Source: Buttiauxella brennerae ATCC 51605
Lineage (GTDB): Bacteria > Pseudomonadota > Gammaproteobacteria > Enterobacterales > Enterobacteriaceae
Assembly (NCBI RefSeq): GCF_001654925.1
Contig: NZ_LXER01000007.1
Span: 62,001-126,000, forward strand
Length of the DNA: 64,000 nucleotides
Reading direction: 5' to 3'
This document shows, piece after piece, positions 32,061 to 41,924 of this stretch. The notes beneath the pieces were generated by a model. The model did no database searches and was not told the origin of the DNA. It saw only the letters and a list, made by a program, of their open reading frames with translations. The position numbers were made by a program, and so were the translations under genes. The first letter of the stretch is position 1, and each line of letters opens with the position of its first letter.

Positions 32061-32063
32061 ATT

Positions 32064-33497
32064 ATGTTTAAGAATGCATTTGCTAACCTGCAAAAGGTGG
32101 GTAAATCGCTGATGCTGCCAGTATCCGTACTGCCTATCGCAGGTATCCTGCTGGGCGTCGGTTCTGCAAACTTCAGCTGGCTGCCAGCAGTGGTTTCTCA
32201 TGTTATGGCGGAAGCGGGCGGTTCAGTATTCGCCAACATGCCGTTGATTTTTGCTATCGGTGTGGCATTAGGCTTCACAAATAACGATGGCGTTTCAGCT
32301 TTAGCCTCTGTAGTTGCCTACGGCATCATGGTTAAAACCATGGCAGTTGTAGCGCCACTGGTACTGCATATTTCTGCTGACGAGATTGCAACAAAACACC
32401 TGGCTGATACCGGTGTTCTGGGCGGTATTATCTCTGGTGCAATTGCAGCCTACATGTTTAACCGTTTCTACCGCATCAAGCTGCCAGAATACCTGGGCTT
32501 CTTCGCGGGTAAACGTTTCGTGCCGATCATCTCTGGTCTGGCTGCGATCTTCATGGGCGTTGTGTTGTCCTTCATCTGGCCTCCAATCGGTACGGCTATT
32601 CAGACCTTCTCTCAGTGGGCTGCTTACCAGAACCCGGTTGTGGCATTTGGCATCTACGGTTTCGTAGAGCGCTGCCTGGTACCATTCGGTCTGCACCACA
32701 TCTGGAACGTTCCATTCCAGATGCAAATTGGTGAATACACCAATGCTGCAGGTCAGGTATTCCACGGCGATATCCCTCGTTACATGGCAGGTGACCCAAC
32801 TGCGGGTAAACTGTCTGGTGGCTTCCTGTTTAAAATGTACGGTCTGCCTGCTGCGGCTATCGCAATCTGGCACTCAGCTAAACCTGAGAACCGTGCAAAA
32901 GTCGGCGGTATCATGATCTCCGCTGCGCTGACCTCGTTCCTGACTGGTATTACCGAGCCAATCGAGTTCTCCTTCATGTTCGTTGCTCCAATCCTGTACA
33001 TCATCCACGCGGTGTTGGCAGGCCTGGCGTTCCCAATCTGTATCCTTCTGGGTATGCGTGACGGTACTTCCTTCTCTCACGGTCTGATTGACTTCATCGT
33101 GCTGAGCGGAAACAGCAGCAAACTGTGGTTGTTCCCAATTGTTGGCCTGTGCTACGCGGCGATTTACTACACCGTGTTCCGTGTGCTGATTAAAGCGCTG
33201 GACCTGAAAACTCCAGGTCGTGAAGATGCAACAACCGAAACCAGTACCACTTCCACAAGCGAAATGGCACCGGCTCTGGTTAGCGCCTTCGGCGGTAAAG
33301 AAAACATCACTAACCTGGATGCGTGTATTACCCGTCTGCGTGTTAGCGTGGCCGACATTTCTAAAGTCGACCAGGCTGGCCTGAAGAAATTGGGTGCGGC
33401 AGGTGTAGTAGTAGCTGGTTCAGGTGTTCAGGCAATCTTCGGTACTAAGTCCGATAACCTGAAAACTGAAATGGATGAGTGGATCCGTAACAGCTAA
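32064..33497 (+). CDS. ptsG: PTS glucose-specific EIICB component
   Basis: An inner-membrane glucose transporter that phosphorylates its substrate using EIIA-Glc. It has 477 residues, the E. coli length. The N-terminal EIIC domain (about 1-385) has many membrane segments and the conserved ITEPIEFSF motif. A flexible Thr/Ser-rich linker follows, then the EIIB domain with phosphocysteine in [13 protein letters not shown] (Cys421). Upstream CRP, Mlc and SgrS sites indicate the standard control. A strong terminator follows. Confidence 0.98.
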   Translation: MFKNAFANLQKVGKSLMLPVSVLPIAGILLGVGSANFSWLPAVVSHVMAEAGGSVFANMPLIFAIGVALGFTNNDGVSALASVVAYGIMVKTMAVVAPLVLHISADEIATKHLADTGVLGGIISGAIAAYMFNRFYRIKLPEYLGFFAGKRFVPIISGLAAIFMGVVLSFIWPPIGTAIQTFSQWAAYQNPVVAFGIYGFVERCLVPFGLHHIWNVPFQMQIGEYTNAAGQVFHGDIPRYMAGDPTAGKLSGGFLFKMYGLPAAAIAIWHSAKPENRAKVGGIMISAALTSFLTGITEPIEFSFMFVAPILYIIHAVLAGLAFPICILLGMRDGTSFSHGLIDFIVLSGNSSKLWLFPIVGLCYAAIYYTVFRVLIKALDLKTPGREDATTETSTTSTSEMAPALVSAFGGKENITNLDACITRLRVSVADISKVDQAGLKKLGAAGVVVAGSGVQAIFGTKSDNLKTEMDEWIRNS

Positions 33498-33518
33498 TTA
33501 AGATGTTGGGGAGAACTG

Positions 33519-33545
33519 AGGGAGGCCATTGGCCTCCCTTTTTTA
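33519..33545 (+). terminator. Rho-independent terminator after ptsG
   Basis: The stem agggaggcc / ggcctccct with a 3-base loop is followed by a run of T residues. It lies 21 bases past the ptsG stop. Confidence 0.92.
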
Positions 33546-33556
33546 TTGCCACCCCA

Positions 33557-33679
33557 TAGCCGTCATATTTCAAGTTGCAGGGGTGTTGGCTGCACTCGCT
33601 CACCCCAGTCACTTACTTTAGTAAGCTCCTGGGGATTCGCTCATTTGCCGCCTACCTGCAACTTGAACTATTTAGGCTA
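33557..33679. repeat. Complete ERIC (IRU) element
   Basis: A 123-base element in the convergent ptsG-fhuE gap. Both ERIC core halves are intact: gctcaccccagtcacttactt and aagctcctggggattcgc. The outer arms form terminal inverted repeats (tcaagttgcagg / cctgcaacttga), flanked by TAGCC and GGCTA. The RNA would fold into one long hairpin. Confidence 0.93.
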
Positions 33680-33715
33680 TGATTTGAAACCAATTTTGCA
33701 TGGTGAATAATCTTG

Positions 33716-33777
33716 CGCCATCCGCCATCCGCCATCCGCCATCCGCCATCCGCCATCCGCCATCCGCCATCCGCCAT
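33716..33777. repeat. Heptanucleotide tandem repeat, CGCCATC x8 plus partial
   Basis: Eight perfect head-to-tail copies of CGCCATC (33716-33771) and a final CGCCAT. The array ends 5 bases from the fhuE stop codon, so it lies in the fhuE mRNA 3' region. A 7-base unit shifts frame at each copy, and arrays of this type usually vary in copy number through slippage. It does not encode part of FhuE as annotated. Confidence 0.95.
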
Positions 33778-33782
33778 TGAGA

Positions 33783-35972
33783 CTAGAACGCGTAATTAGC
33801 GCTAACCGAGTAGTTGCGCGGTGCGCCGTACACGATGGAACGGCTGTCGATATTGGTATCGTAGGTTTTATCGAACAGGTTATCGATGTTCGCCTGTACC
33901 GAGAACGCTTTCGTGACCTGGTAACGGGCAAACAAATCAACCAGTGCGTAACTGCCTTGCTCCGCACGGAAAGTGCCGCCCGGCACTGGTACATCTGCCC
34001 ACACATGGTCTTGCCAGTTAACTCCGCCACCTACAACCAGCTCACGCAATGTTGGGATTCGGTAACTGGTGAACAATTTAACTGAAGTGCGCGGTAGGTT
34101 AGGGTTAACCGCATTACCTTCGCTGTCTTCAGCAATATAGCGGGTGGCGCCAAATGTCATCTGCCATTCATCAGTCAACGCGCCGTTAATCTCAAATTCC
34201 ACACCCTTACTTACGGTACCATCAGCTTCACGGTAGGCCGTTTCACCGTTGCTGCCAGGAATGACGTTTCCGGTCGATTGCGCGAGGTTATCTTGCTCGA
34301 TACGGAAGATGGCAAGTGAAGTTGTCAGTCGGCTATTCATCCAGTCTGATTTCACGCCCGCTTCATAGTTGTTACCGGTGATTGGGGTGAGGTAATTCCC
34401 TTGCTCGTCACGCTCGGTCTGCGGCTTAAAGACGGAGGTATAACTTGCATATGTTGACCAGTCATCATTGATATCAAGCACAACACCGGCATAAGGCGAC
34501 GTGTTATTTTTCTCAAGCTCCTGAGTTAGCGTATGCAGATTGTATTTGGTGTAACGTGCACCCACGATGACATGCAGAGGGTCGGCGAGAGTAATACGGG
34601 TTGCCATATAAGCAGACTTCTGGCGAACGGTGTCTTCCTGAGCAAGGCTCAATGGCGTCCAGTTCGTTTCCGGGAAGTTGCCGTCATAGTCATTGTAATT
34701 GCCTAGCTGGGTATCGCTGATATTTTCCCACGAGCTGTAATAAGTGTTGTTCTGTTTGGTGTAGCTGGTACCAACCATGAGTTCATGCTGGCGGCCGAAG
34801 AGTTCATAAGAGCCGTTGGCAAAGGTATCGAGAGCATCCACTTTGCGTTTACCCGTGTTATAACCCGTGCCACCCACATAGGGGTAGGATGCGCCGTACG
34901 GGCTCACCATCATGCCAGTGTTCTTATCCACCAGGCCATCCAGGTACAGCTGCTTACTCTCGAGGTCCATTTCCGTGTGCGTGCCGTTCACGGTGAGCTG
35001 CCAGTCATTGCCCAGTTTTTGCTTCAGAGTGACGAAAGTACGCTGCGATTCTTTGTCGTTGTATGCCCAGTCAGGTGCCGTACTGTAGCTGCGGTCCGGA
35101 TCTGTTTTACTGCCATCGGTGTACCAGCGTGGAATACCGCCCCAGGTCGGGCTATTCACGTTGGTTTCCTGATAGTCATAACCCACTGAGAAGCTGGTAG
35201 CTTCGGTCAAATCGGCATCCAGCACGCCATAGAAGAACTTTTTCTTCTGGTTGTACCGATCAAGCCAGCTGTCGTTATCCTGATAACCCGCCACCATGCG
35301 GCCACGAATATTACCGTTGTCGGTCAGCGGCGTAGACATATCAGCAACATAGCGCTGTTTATTCCAGCTGCCATATTCAGCTGACACGTTGGTCTCAAAC
35401 TCACGGCTATCGGCATGTTTGCGCACCATATTCACGGCGGCAGAAAGGTTGCCCGAGCCGGTCATTAAGCCATTAGCACCCCGAACTACTTCAATCTGTT
35501 GATACATCGCGGTATCGGTGAGGGCATCACCCAGGTTCCAGCGCGATTCAAACAGCGTTGGGATGCCATCGACCATATAATTGTCTATCAAAAATCCGCG
35601 CGAATAGAAGTTACTGCGGTCGGAGTCGGCGACGCTCTCGGATACGCCAATGGTGTTTTTCAGGACGTCGCCCAGCGATTCCAGCTTCTGATCCTTCATG
35701 CGCTGTTCACTCATGATGCTGACGGACTGTGGAATATCACGTGGTACCAGCAGCATTTTCGTTCCGCTGGTAGTGGTTTTAACACTGTAATCGCTCTCTT
35801 CTGCATCGGGTGTATCAGACACCGAGTTTTCGACAACCAGCGTTTCTTCTGCATTTTGCGTGGCAGAGAAAGCGGTAGAAGGCATGAGTGCGAAGGCAAT
35901 ACAGGATGCCAGTATAGAAATAGCACTGACAGGTGCGCGCTGCCCATCCCTGGTAGAAATGGTTAAAGACAT
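33783..35972 (-). CDS. fhuE: TonB-dependent ferric-coprogen/rhodotorulate receptor FhuE
   Basis: An outer-membrane receptor that imports ferric coprogen, ferrioxamine B and rhodotorulic acid in E. coli. It has 729 residues, the E. coli length. A signal peptide ends near AFALMPSTAFSA, followed by a TonB-box-like EETLVVE and the plug domain (RDIPQSVSIMSEQRMKDQ, YSRGFLIDNYMVDGIP). The 22-strand barrel ends in an aromatic residue (SVSANYAF). ATG 35972 has an aaggg ribosome site. A Fur-box-like site lies upstream at 36085-36103, suggesting iron repression. Confidence 0.94.
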   Translation of the reverse strand: MSLTISTRDGQRAPVSAISILASCIAFALMPSTAFSATQNAEETLVVENSVSDTPDAEESDYSVKTTTSGTKMLLVPRDIPQSVSIMSEQRMKDQKLESLGDVLKNTIGVSESVADSDRSNFYSRGFLIDNYMVDGIPTLFESRWNLGDALTDTAMYQQIEVVRGANGLMTGSGNLSAAVNMVRKHADSREFETNVSAEYGSWNKQRYVADMSTPLTDNGNIRGRMVAGYQDNDSWLDRYNQKKKFFYGVLDADLTEATSFSVGYDYQETNVNSPTWGGIPRWYTDGSKTDPDRSYSTAPDWAYNDKESQRTFVTLKQKLGNDWQLTVNGTHTEMDLESKQLYLDGLVDKNTGMMVSPYGASYPYVGGTGYNTGKRKVDALDTFANGSYELFGRQHELMVGTSYTKQNNTYYSSWENISDTQLGNYNDYDGNFPETNWTPLSLAQEDTVRQKSAYMATRITLADPLHVIVGARYTKYNLHTLTQELEKNNTSPYAGVVLDINDDWSTYASYTSVFKPQTERDEQGNYLTPITGNNYEAGVKSDWMNSRLTTSLAIFRIEQDNLAQSTGNVIPGSNGETAYREADGTVSKGVEFEINGALTDEWQMTFGATRYIAEDSEGNAVNPNLPRTSVKLFTSYRIPTLRELVVGGGVNWQDHVWADVPVPGGTFRAEQGSYALVDLFARYQVTKAFSVQANIDNLFDKTYDTNIDSRSIVYGAPRNYSVSANYAF

Positions 35973-36342
35973 TTTAAACCCTTATAAATTGTTGGAAGTT
36001 TTGCCTCAGAGCCAAAGGAGTCCGGTTGCTGAGTACATTGGTGGTTTGCAATTTGACTTATGTGATACGAATGAAAATGCAAACGAGAAATATACTCATT
36101 CGTGATATAGCTGTAAACATATGTTACAGCTCATATGAAATATCGTTTTGATCTCGCAGTGAGCCGGGGTTTAAGAAAGTGCAGGGGTTCGATTGGTGCA
36201 GGAGTGATAAAGAAATAATGGGTTAAGGTTGAAAGAGCAGGAGTAACTCGCTCATACTCTTACACTATGTCTTTTCATGACTGTATATACAGCGATTAGA
36301 TACAGCAAAAATAGCCAGCAATTAATGAATAAAGGTAACGTC
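35973..36342. other. Divergent control region between fhuE and hinT
   Basis: A 370-base gap, A/T-rich in its middle. It holds a Fur-like site at 36085-36103 facing fhuE. Toward hinT there is a weak TTGAAA/TCATAC pair at about 36231-36259, with 17-base spacing, that could be the hinT promoter. No further gene is visible. A start at 36277 in frame with hinT exists but gives an extension not found in the family. Confidence 0.5.
36085..36103 (-). promoter_or_regulatory. Putative Fur box upstream of fhuE
   Basis: GAGAAATATACTCATTCGT matches the Fur consensus GATAATGATAATCATTATC at 12 of 19 positions by eye. It lies about 113 bases upstream of the fhuE start, in the position expected for an iron-regulated promoter. 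Confidence 0.5.
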
Positions 36343-36699
36343 ATGGCCGAAGAAACTATTTTCAGTAAAATTATTCGCCGCGAAATTCCGGCAGATATTG
36401 TTTATCAAGATGAGTTAGTTACTGCATTCCGTGACATATCGCCGCAGGCACCTACCCACATCCTTATTATCCCTAATATCCTGATCCCGACGGTCAACCA
36501 CGTCACTGCCGATCATGAACTGGCGCTGGGGCGCATGATGACTGTCGCAGCAAAAATCGCTGAGCAAGAAGGGATTGCTGAAGATGGCTATCGTCTGATC
36601 ATGAATTGCAATCGTCATGGCGGGCAAGAGGTTTACCATATCCACATGCACCTGTTGGGTGGCCGTGTGCTTGGGCCGATGTTGGCACATAAAGGATAA
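36343..36699 (+). CDS. hinT: Purine nucleoside phosphoramidase HinT (HIT family)
   Basis: Hydrolyses adenosine 5'-phosphoramidates. It has 118 residues (E. coli 119, which has one extra C-terminal Leu). The histidine triad HIHMHLLGG is intact. [23 protein letters not shown] marks the family start at ATG 36343, preceded by taaaggtaacgtc. It begins the hinT-ycfL-lpoB-thiK-nagZ-ycfP run, where ycfL follows after 4 bases. Confidence 0.96.
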   Translation: MAEETIFSKIIRREIPADIVYQDELVTAFRDISPQAPTHILIIPNILIPTVNHVTADHELALGRMMTVAAKIAEQEGIAEDGYRLIMNCNRHGGQEVYHIHMHLLGGRVLGPMLAHKG

Positions 36700-36703
36700 G
36701 TTG

Positions 36704-37078
36704 ATGAAAACTAACTCGCTGCTATTGCTGCTGACCGTCATTTTGATGGTGGGATGTAGCTCCAAACCTTCGATTCCTGTCAACGACGGGCAAACTCTGG
36801 TGATGGAAGCGTCGGTGCTGGCGGCGGGGATCAGTGCTGAAAAACCAGATATTTCAAGTGTTAATGGTGCAACTGTTTCAAACAGCCAACTGTATAATGA
36901 ACAGTCAAAACCGGTCACCATCAACTATCGTTTCTATTGGTATGACGCAAAAGGTCTTGAGATTCATCCTCTCGAGCAACCTCGCACCATTACGCTGCCT
37001 GCAAAATCCAGCGTTACTGTGTCATCAATAGCCAGTTATCCAGACGCACGTAAAGTTCGTCTTTATCTCTCTTTATAA
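36704..37078 (+). CDS. ycfL: YcfL family lipoprotein
   Basis: A small predicted lipoprotein of unknown function. It has 124 residues (E. coli 125). Signal peptide MKTNSLLLLLTVILMVGCSS carries lipobox LMVGC (lipid on Cys18). The mature part contains YRFYWYDAKGLEIHPLE, the DUF1425 hallmark. The residue after the cysteine is Ser, which favours outer-membrane sorting by the Lol system. ATG 36704 sits 4 bases after the hinT stop, and lpoB follows after 10 bases. Confidence 0.92.
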   Translation: MKTNSLLLLLTVILMVGCSSKPSIPVNDGQTLVMEASVLAAGISAEKPDISSVNGATVSNSQLYNEQSKPVTINYRFYWYDAKGLEIHPLEQPRTITLPAKSSVTVSSIASYPDARKVRLYLSL

Positions 37079-37088
37079 GGGGTGAATT

Positions 37089-37730
37089 TTGATTAAGGGA
37101 ATCCATCGATACCTGGTAATTGTTGCTGCGGCGATGATTTTATCCGGGTGTATTAACCGTGGCGAAGCCCCGGCACCAGTGGAAGAAGTGAAACCCGTTC
37201 CTGAGCAGCCTGTTCAACCACAGCCGACCGTGCCGACTGTGCCAACCGTGCCGTCTCAACCAGGCCCGATTGAACAGCCACAACCCACTATTCCAGCTAC
37301 CCCGAAAGTGCGTAGCTATGATTGGGGCAGCACCATGCAGCCGATGGTCGGAAAAATGCTGCAAGCCGAAGGCGTTACACCGGGTGGTGTATTACTGGTG
37401 GATAGCGTGAATAACCGCACTAACGGTTCACTGCAAACCGCTGCTGCTACCGAAGCGTTACGTGGCGCACTGGCGAACAACGGCAAATTTACCCTGGTTT
37501 CTGCCCAGCAGCTTTCGCTGGCAAAACAGCAACTGGGTCTATCGCCGCAAGACAGCCTCGGTTCGCGCAGTAAAGCGATTGGTATTGCCCGAAACGTCAG
37601 CGCGCAATATGTGCTGTACAGCAATGCCAGCGGCAATGTGAACGCCCCAACGCTGAAAATGCAGCTGATGCTGGTACAGACTGGCGAAATTATTTGGTCT
37701 GGAAGCGGTGCTGTACAACAAACCCAATAA
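37089..37730 (+). CDS. lpoB: Penicillin-binding protein activator LpoB
   Basis: An outer-membrane lipoprotein that reaches through the peptidoglycan to activate PBP1b. It has 213 residues, the E. coli length. Lipobox LSGC (ILSGCINRG, Cys21) is followed by a long Pro/Val/Glu linker (PVPEQPVQPQPTVPTVP and more, about 34-72) and a globular domain with LLVDSVNNRTNGSLQT. It starts at TTG 37089, with aaggggtg 6 bases upstream. No ATG fits. It overlaps thiK by 23 bases. Confidence 0.94.
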   Translation: MIKGIHRYLVIVAAAMILSGCINRGEAPAPVEEVKPVPEQPVQPQPTVPTVPTVPSQPGPIEQPQPTIPATPKVRSYDWGSTMQPMVGKMLQAEGVTPGGVLLVDSVNNRTNGSLQTAAATEALRGALANNGKFTLVSAQQLSLAKQQLGLSPQDSLGSRSKAIGIARNVSAQYVLYSNASGNVNAPTLKMQLMLVQTGEIIWSGSGAVQQTQ

Positions 37731-38538
37731 TTCGACACTGCAAAGTGTGATTGAAAAGTATCTTCCGGCGGCTCAGGCCGCCGGTTGCTTTTCTCAACTT
37801 GAAGGGCTGAGCGGCGGTAGCTTCCATTTCAATCTGGGCGCACACGAATACGTCGCACGCAATCAGCTTACTGCACCGATGCCTGGCGTATCGCTGGCGC
37901 GCCAGTATCGTGCGCTGAAAAGAATCCCTCACGGGATTGGGTCAATACCGGTTTGTCTGGCGCAGGGCTGGCTAATTGTCGAATGGTTGAGTGGAGAAGT
38001 AAAATCGGAACTCCCCTCACTGCAAACGCTCACTTCCTTACTGTATGATTTACACCATCAGCCCTGTTTTGGCTGGCGAATCAGTCTGTTGCCTTTGTTA
38101 GATTTCTACTGGCAAAACGCGGTACCGGCGCGAAGAAGTTTGCAGTGGCTACGGTTGCTTAAAAAGATGAAGCAGCAGGGCGAGCCAAAACCTTTGCGCC
38201 TTGCTCCACTGCATATGGACGTCCATGCCGGTAATCTGGTGCATCAACCAGAAGGCATCAAACTCATCGACTGGGAATATGCCGGTGATGGGGACGTGGC
38301 GCTGGAACTTGCGGCAATTGCCGCGGCCAATAATATTGAGAGTCAGCCGTTGATACGCGCCTACGCGCAATTGAGCCACCTTTCGATAGCAACTTTAAGT
38401 CAGCAGGTGGAACGCTGGCGGCCGTGGGTGACCCTGTTGATGGCATCCTGGTATGAATGCCGTTGGCGGCAAACGCAAGACAGGACATTTATAACTCTTG
38501 CAGATGAGGCCTGGAGCCAGCTGCGGGATAAGAATTGA
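37708..38538 (+). CDS. thiK: Thiamine kinase
   Basis: Phosphorylates salvaged thiamine to thiamine phosphate. It has 276 residues (E. coli 274), of the aminoglycoside/choline-kinase fold. The catalytic loop HMDVHAGNL and the metal-binding IDWEYAGDGDVALELA are both present. GTG 37708 is used as start, inside the end of lpoB, an arrangement also found in E. coli. The N-terminal 60 residues diverge from E. coli more than the rest. nagZ follows after 15 bases. Confidence 0.92.
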   Translation: MLYNKPNNSTLQSVIEKYLPAAQAAGCFSQLEGLSGGSFHFNLGAHEYVARNQLTAPMPGVSLARQYRALKRIPHGIGSIPVCLAQGWLIVEWLSGEVKSELPSLQTLTSLLYDLHHQPCFGWRISLLPLLDFYWQNAVPARRSLQWLRLLKKMKQQGEPKPLRLAPLHMDVHAGNLVHQPEGIKLIDWEYAGDGDVALELAAIAAANNIESQPLIRAYAQLSHLSIATLSQQVERWRPWVTLLMASWYECRWRQTQDRTFITLADEAWSQLRDKN

Positions 38539-38553
38539 TAAAGAGAGGTAGAT

Positions 38554-39579
38554 GTGGGCCCGGTAATGTTAGATGTGGCAGGCTTTGAGCTGGATGCCGA
38601 AGAGCGTGAAATTCTAAAACACCCCCTGGTCGGTGGGCTGATTCTGTTTACCCGCAACTATCACGATCCCGAGCAACTGCGTGAACTGGTGCGTCAAATC
38701 CGCGAGGCTTCCCGCAACCGTCTGGTGGTTGCCGTTGATCAGGAAGGCGGACGCGTTCAGCGGTTCCGTGAAGGTTTTACCCTTCTACCGGCGGCCCAAT
38801 CTTTTGCTGCGTTACATGGGCTTGAGCAGGGCGGAAAACTGGCTCAGGAAGCGGGCTGGTTGATGGCGAGCGAAATGATTGCTATGGATATCGACATCAG
38901 TTTTGCTCCGGTTCTGGATATCGGCCATATCAGCGCGGCAATTGGTGAGCGTTCATATCATGAAGACCCACATAAAGCGCTGGCCATGGCGACGTCCTTT
39001 ATCGACGGGATGCATGCCGCAGGTATGAAAACGACCGGGAAACACTTCCCAGGACACGGTGCGGTAACGGCAGATTCGCACAAAGAAACGCCGCGTGACC
39101 CGCGTGATGAAGCGCTTATCCGCGAACACGATATGCAGATCTTCCGCCAGCTTATTACTGATAACAAACTTGATGCGATTATGCCTGCGCACGTTATCTA
39201 TACCGACGTTGATCCGCTTCCGGCAAGTGGCTCTCCGCACTGGCTGAAAACCGTGTTACGTGGTGAACTGGGCTTTAACGGTGTCATCTTCTCTGACGAT
39301 TTGTCGATGGAAGGGGCGGCGATTATGGGTAGCTATGCGGAACGTGGCCAGGCATCACTGAATGCAGGTTGCGATATGATCCTGGTCTGCAATAATCGTA
39401 ATGGTGCGGTGAGCGTGTTAGATAATCTGTCTCCGGTCAAAGCAGAGCGTGTTACGAATTTGTATCATAAAGGTTCATTTACCCGTCAGGAGCTGAGGTC
39501 ATCAGCGCGCTGGAAGGCAGCAAACCAGCAACTTGAGGCGCTGCATGAGCAGTGGCAAGCCCACAAGGCGGGTCTTTAA
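38554..39579 (+). CDS. nagZ: Beta-N-acetylhexosaminidase NagZ
   Basis: A cytoplasmic glycoside hydrolase (family 3) that removes GlcNAc from anhydromuropeptides in cell-wall recycling, producing the AmpC-inducing signal. It has 341 residues, the E. coli length. The [16 protein letters not shown] catalytic loop and the nucleophile aspartate in [16 protein letters not shown] are present. GTG 38554 starts it ([17 protein letters not shown], first residue read as Met), with aagagaggtagat upstream. Confidence 0.96.
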   Translation: MGPVMLDVAGFELDAEEREILKHPLVGGLILFTRNYHDPEQLRELVRQIREASRNRLVVAVDQEGGRVQRFREGFTLLPAAQSFAALHGLEQGGKLAQEAGWLMASEMIAMDIDISFAPVLDIGHISAAIGERSYHEDPHKALAMATSFIDGMHAAGMKTTGKHFPGHGAVTADSHKETPRDPRDEALIREHDMQIFRQLITDNKLDAIMPAHVIYTDVDPLPASGSPHWLKTVLRGELGFNGVIFSDDLSMEGAAIMGSYAERGQASLNAGCDMILVCNNRNGAVSVLDNLSPVKAERVTNLYHKGSFTRQELRSSARWKAANQQLEALHEQWQAHKAGL

Positions 39580-39621
39580 CTCCTCAGGCCAGAAGGCCTG
39601 AATTCGTGTGGTGAGGATGCA

Positions 39622-40164
39622 ATGATTATCTATTTACACGGTTTCGACTCTAACAGTCCTGGTAACCATGAAAAGGTGCTGCAACTCCAGTTTATCGATC
39701 CGGACGTGCGGCTTATCAGTTACAGCACGCGGCATCCGAAACACGACATGCAGCATCTGCTCAAAGAAGTCGACAAGATGCTGCAACTTAGTGACGATGA
39801 ACGCCCACTGATTTGTGGCGTTGGGCTTGGGGGCTTTTGGGCCGAACGTATCGGTTTCTTGTGCGATATTCGTCAGGTGATCTTTAACCCGAATTTGTTC
39901 CCGCAAGAGAACATGGAAGGGAAAATCGATCGCCCTGAAGAGTACGGCGACATTTCGACGAAATGCGTGCAAAACTTCCGCGAGAAAAACCGCGATCGTT
40001 GTCTGGCGATTTTGTCGCGTAATGATGAAGCGCTCGATAACACCCGTGCCGCAGAATTGTTGCATCCTTACTATGAAATCGTATGGGATCAGGAACAGAC
40101 GCATAAATTCAAAAATATCTCACCGCATTTGCAACGTATAAAAGCGTTCAAAACCCTGGGCTAG
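39622..40164 (+). CDS. ycfP: YcfP, alpha/beta-hydrolase-fold protein (UPF0227)
   Basis: It has 180 residues, the E. coli length. [18 protein letters not shown] resembles the start of esterase-like folds. The nucleophile-elbow equivalent reads [13 protein letters not shown], with Leu where a catalytic Ser would be, as in E. coli YcfP, so hydrolase activity is doubtful. It follows nagZ after a small tcaggcc/ggcctga hairpin (39584-39601). The function is unknown. Confidence 0.93.
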   Translation: MIIYLHGFDSNSPGNHEKVLQLQFIDPDVRLISYSTRHPKHDMQHLLKEVDKMLQLSDDERPLICGVGLGGFWAERIGFLCDIRQVIFNPNLFPQENMEGKIDRPEEYGDISTKCVQNFREKNRDRCLAILSRNDEALDNTRAAELLHPYYEIVWDQEQTHKFKNISPHLQRIKAFKTLG

Positions 40165-40190
40165 CCGAGGGTAAAATCGAGATATATCCA

Positions 40191-40218
40191 AAGGGTCAGC
40201 CATGTGCTGGCCCTTTTT
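40191..40218 (+). terminator. Rho-independent terminator after ycfP
   Basis: The stem aagggtcagc / gctggccctt (one G-U pair) with a 5-base loop is followed by five T residues. Confidence 0.85.
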
Positions 40219-40241
40219 GTTTATCTTTTCGGCATAAAAAT

Positions 40242-40255
40242 TTGATGCACATCAA
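40242..40255 (+). promoter_or_regulatory. FNR site of the ndh promoter
   Basis: TTGATGCACATCAA is a perfect TTGAT-N4-ATCAA FNR site, about 135 bases upstream of the ndh start. In E. coli FNR represses ndh without oxygen from an equivalent site. Confidence 0.85.
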
Positions 40256-40390
40256 TTTTGGTATGACCAATACACCATCCATGTTATTCTTTGGTCATAT
40301 TACTGAGATTGTTTCGGTAACTTGTTGTTAATTAAATGCTATTTTCATAACCTTTAATTAACAATTGGTTAATATTTTAAGGGGGTCACT

Positions 40391-41695
40391 TTGACTACGC
40401 CATTAAGAAAGATTGTCATTGTCGGTGGTGGTGCTGGCGGACTTGAACTGGCCACTCAGTTAGGTAAAAAACTGGGTCGTGGAAAAAAAGCGAAGGTTAC
40501 GCTTATCGACCGTAACCACAGCCATTTATGGAAACCGCTGCTGCATGAAGTGGCAACCGGTTCACTGGATGAAGGTGTGGATGCGCTGAGCTATCTGGCA
40601 CATGCCCGTAACCATCACTTCCAGTTCCAGCTTGGTTCAGTGGTTGATATCAACCGCGAAAGCAAAACCCTGACCCTCGCGGAATTGCGTGATGATAAAG
40701 GTGAATTGCTGGTTCCTGAACGCAAAATTCCTTACGACACACTGGTGATGGCGCTGGGTAGTACCTCCAACGACTTCAACACGCCGGGCGTAAAAGATAA
40801 CTGCATCTTCCTGGATAACCCACACCAGGCGCGTCGCTTCCACTCAGAAATGCTGAATCTGTTCCTCAAGTATTCTGCAAACCTGGGTGCCAGTGGCAAA
40901 GTTAATATCGCAATTGTTGGCGGTGGTGCGACGGGCGTTGAACTGTCAGCTGAACTGCACAACGCAGTGAAACAGCTGCACAGCTACGGCTACAAAGGTC
41001 TGACGAACGACGCGCTGAACGTGACGCTGGTTGAAGCGGGCGAGCGCATTCTGCCTGCATTGCCACCACGTATTTCTGCCGCAGCACACAGCGAGCTGAC
41101 CAAACTGGGCGTGCGTGTTCTGACGCAAACCATGGTGACTTCTGCGGATGCAGGCGGTCTGAACACCAAAGACGGCGAGTATATTGCTGCCGATCTGATG
41201 GTGTGGGCTGCGGGTATCAAAGCGCCAGACTTTATGAAAGATATCGGTGGGCTTGAAACTAACCGTATTAATCAGTTAGTCACTGAACCTACGCTGCAAA
41301 CCACGCGCGATGCTGATATTTATGCGATTGGTGACTGTGCTTCTTGTGCTCGTCCTGAAGGTGGTTTTGTGCCGCCACGCGCGCAAGCTGCACACCAGAT
41401 GGCATCCCTGGTGTTGACCAATATTCTGGCGCAGATGAAAGATAAACCGCTGAAAGCCTATACCTATAAAGATCATGGATCTCTGGTATCGCTGTCTAAG
41501 TTCTCAACCGTAGGCAGCCTGATGGGTAACCTGATGCGCGGTTCGATGATGGTAGAAGGGCGTATGGCGCGTTTCGTTTATATCTCGCTTTACCGTATGC
41601 ACCAGGTTGCACTTCACGGTTATTTCAAGACTGGCCTGATGATGCTGGTGGGCAGTATCAACCGCGTGATCCGTCCGCGTCTGAAACTGCACTGA
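40391..41695 (+). CDS. ndh: NADH dehydrogenase II (non-proton-pumping)
   Basis: A membrane-bound flavoenzyme that passes electrons from NADH to quinone. It has 434 residues, the E. coli length. The FAD motif [13 protein letters not shown] (about 8-20), the NADH-binding [19 protein letters not shown] (about 173-191), the [11 protein letters not shown] flavin/ribityl motif and the amphipathic C-terminal membrane anchor ([26 protein letters not shown]) are present. It starts at TTG 40391 behind ttaaggggg. An FNR site upstream indicates anaerobic repression. Confidence 0.96.
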   Translation: MTTPLRKIVIVGGGAGGLELATQLGKKLGRGKKAKVTLIDRNHSHLWKPLLHEVATGSLDEGVDALSYLAHARNHHFQFQLGSVVDINRESKTLTLAELRDDKGELLVPERKIPYDTLVMALGSTSNDFNTPGVKDNCIFLDNPHQARRFHSEMLNLFLKYSANLGASGKVNIAIVGGGATGVELSAELHNAVKQLHSYGYKGLTNDALNVTLVEAGERILPALPPRISAAAHSELTKLGVRVLTQTMVTSADAGGLNTKDGEYIAADLMVWAAGIKAPDFMKDIGGLETNRINQLVTEPTLQTTRDADIYAIGDCASCARPEGGFVPPRAQAAHQMASLVLTNILAQMKDKPLKAYTYKDHGSLVSLSKFSTVGSLMGNLMRGSMMVEGRMARFVYISLYRMHQVALHGYFKTGLMMLVGSINRVIRPRLKLH

Positions 41696-41715
41696 TCGTT
41701 TTAAGTTTGCTAATC

Positions 41716-41740
41716 AAACCCGGCCTTGTGCCGGGTTTTT
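41716..41740 (+). terminator. Rho-independent terminator after ndh
   Basis: The 9-bp stem aaacccggc / gccgggttt with a 5-base loop is followed by T residues. It lies 20 bases past the ndh stop. Confidence 0.93.
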
Positions 41741-41924
41741 CATTTCTGTCGCTAAACGCCACTTTCCAGCATAAAAATCCATAAATGAGCAAATCATGCT
41801 TAGGATTTCTCTCAAACAGCCCGATCAGGCAACTGAATCCGCATTTTTCATCCGTTGTCTGATTGGTCTAAAGGCCATTCTGGCTGCAAAATTGTCAGTA
41901 ATTGCACAATCAGGAGGATGTCCT

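Noticed and set aside
33677-34030. Minus-strand frame with repeated WRMADGG-type units
   Set aside because: The periodic peptide is only the translation of the heptamer array joined to an alternative frame of fhuE.
41796-41924. Possible 43-residue N-terminal extension of YcfJ
   Set aside because: A perfect AGGAGG lies 7 bases before GTG 41925, where the family begins. The upstream part is not recognisable.
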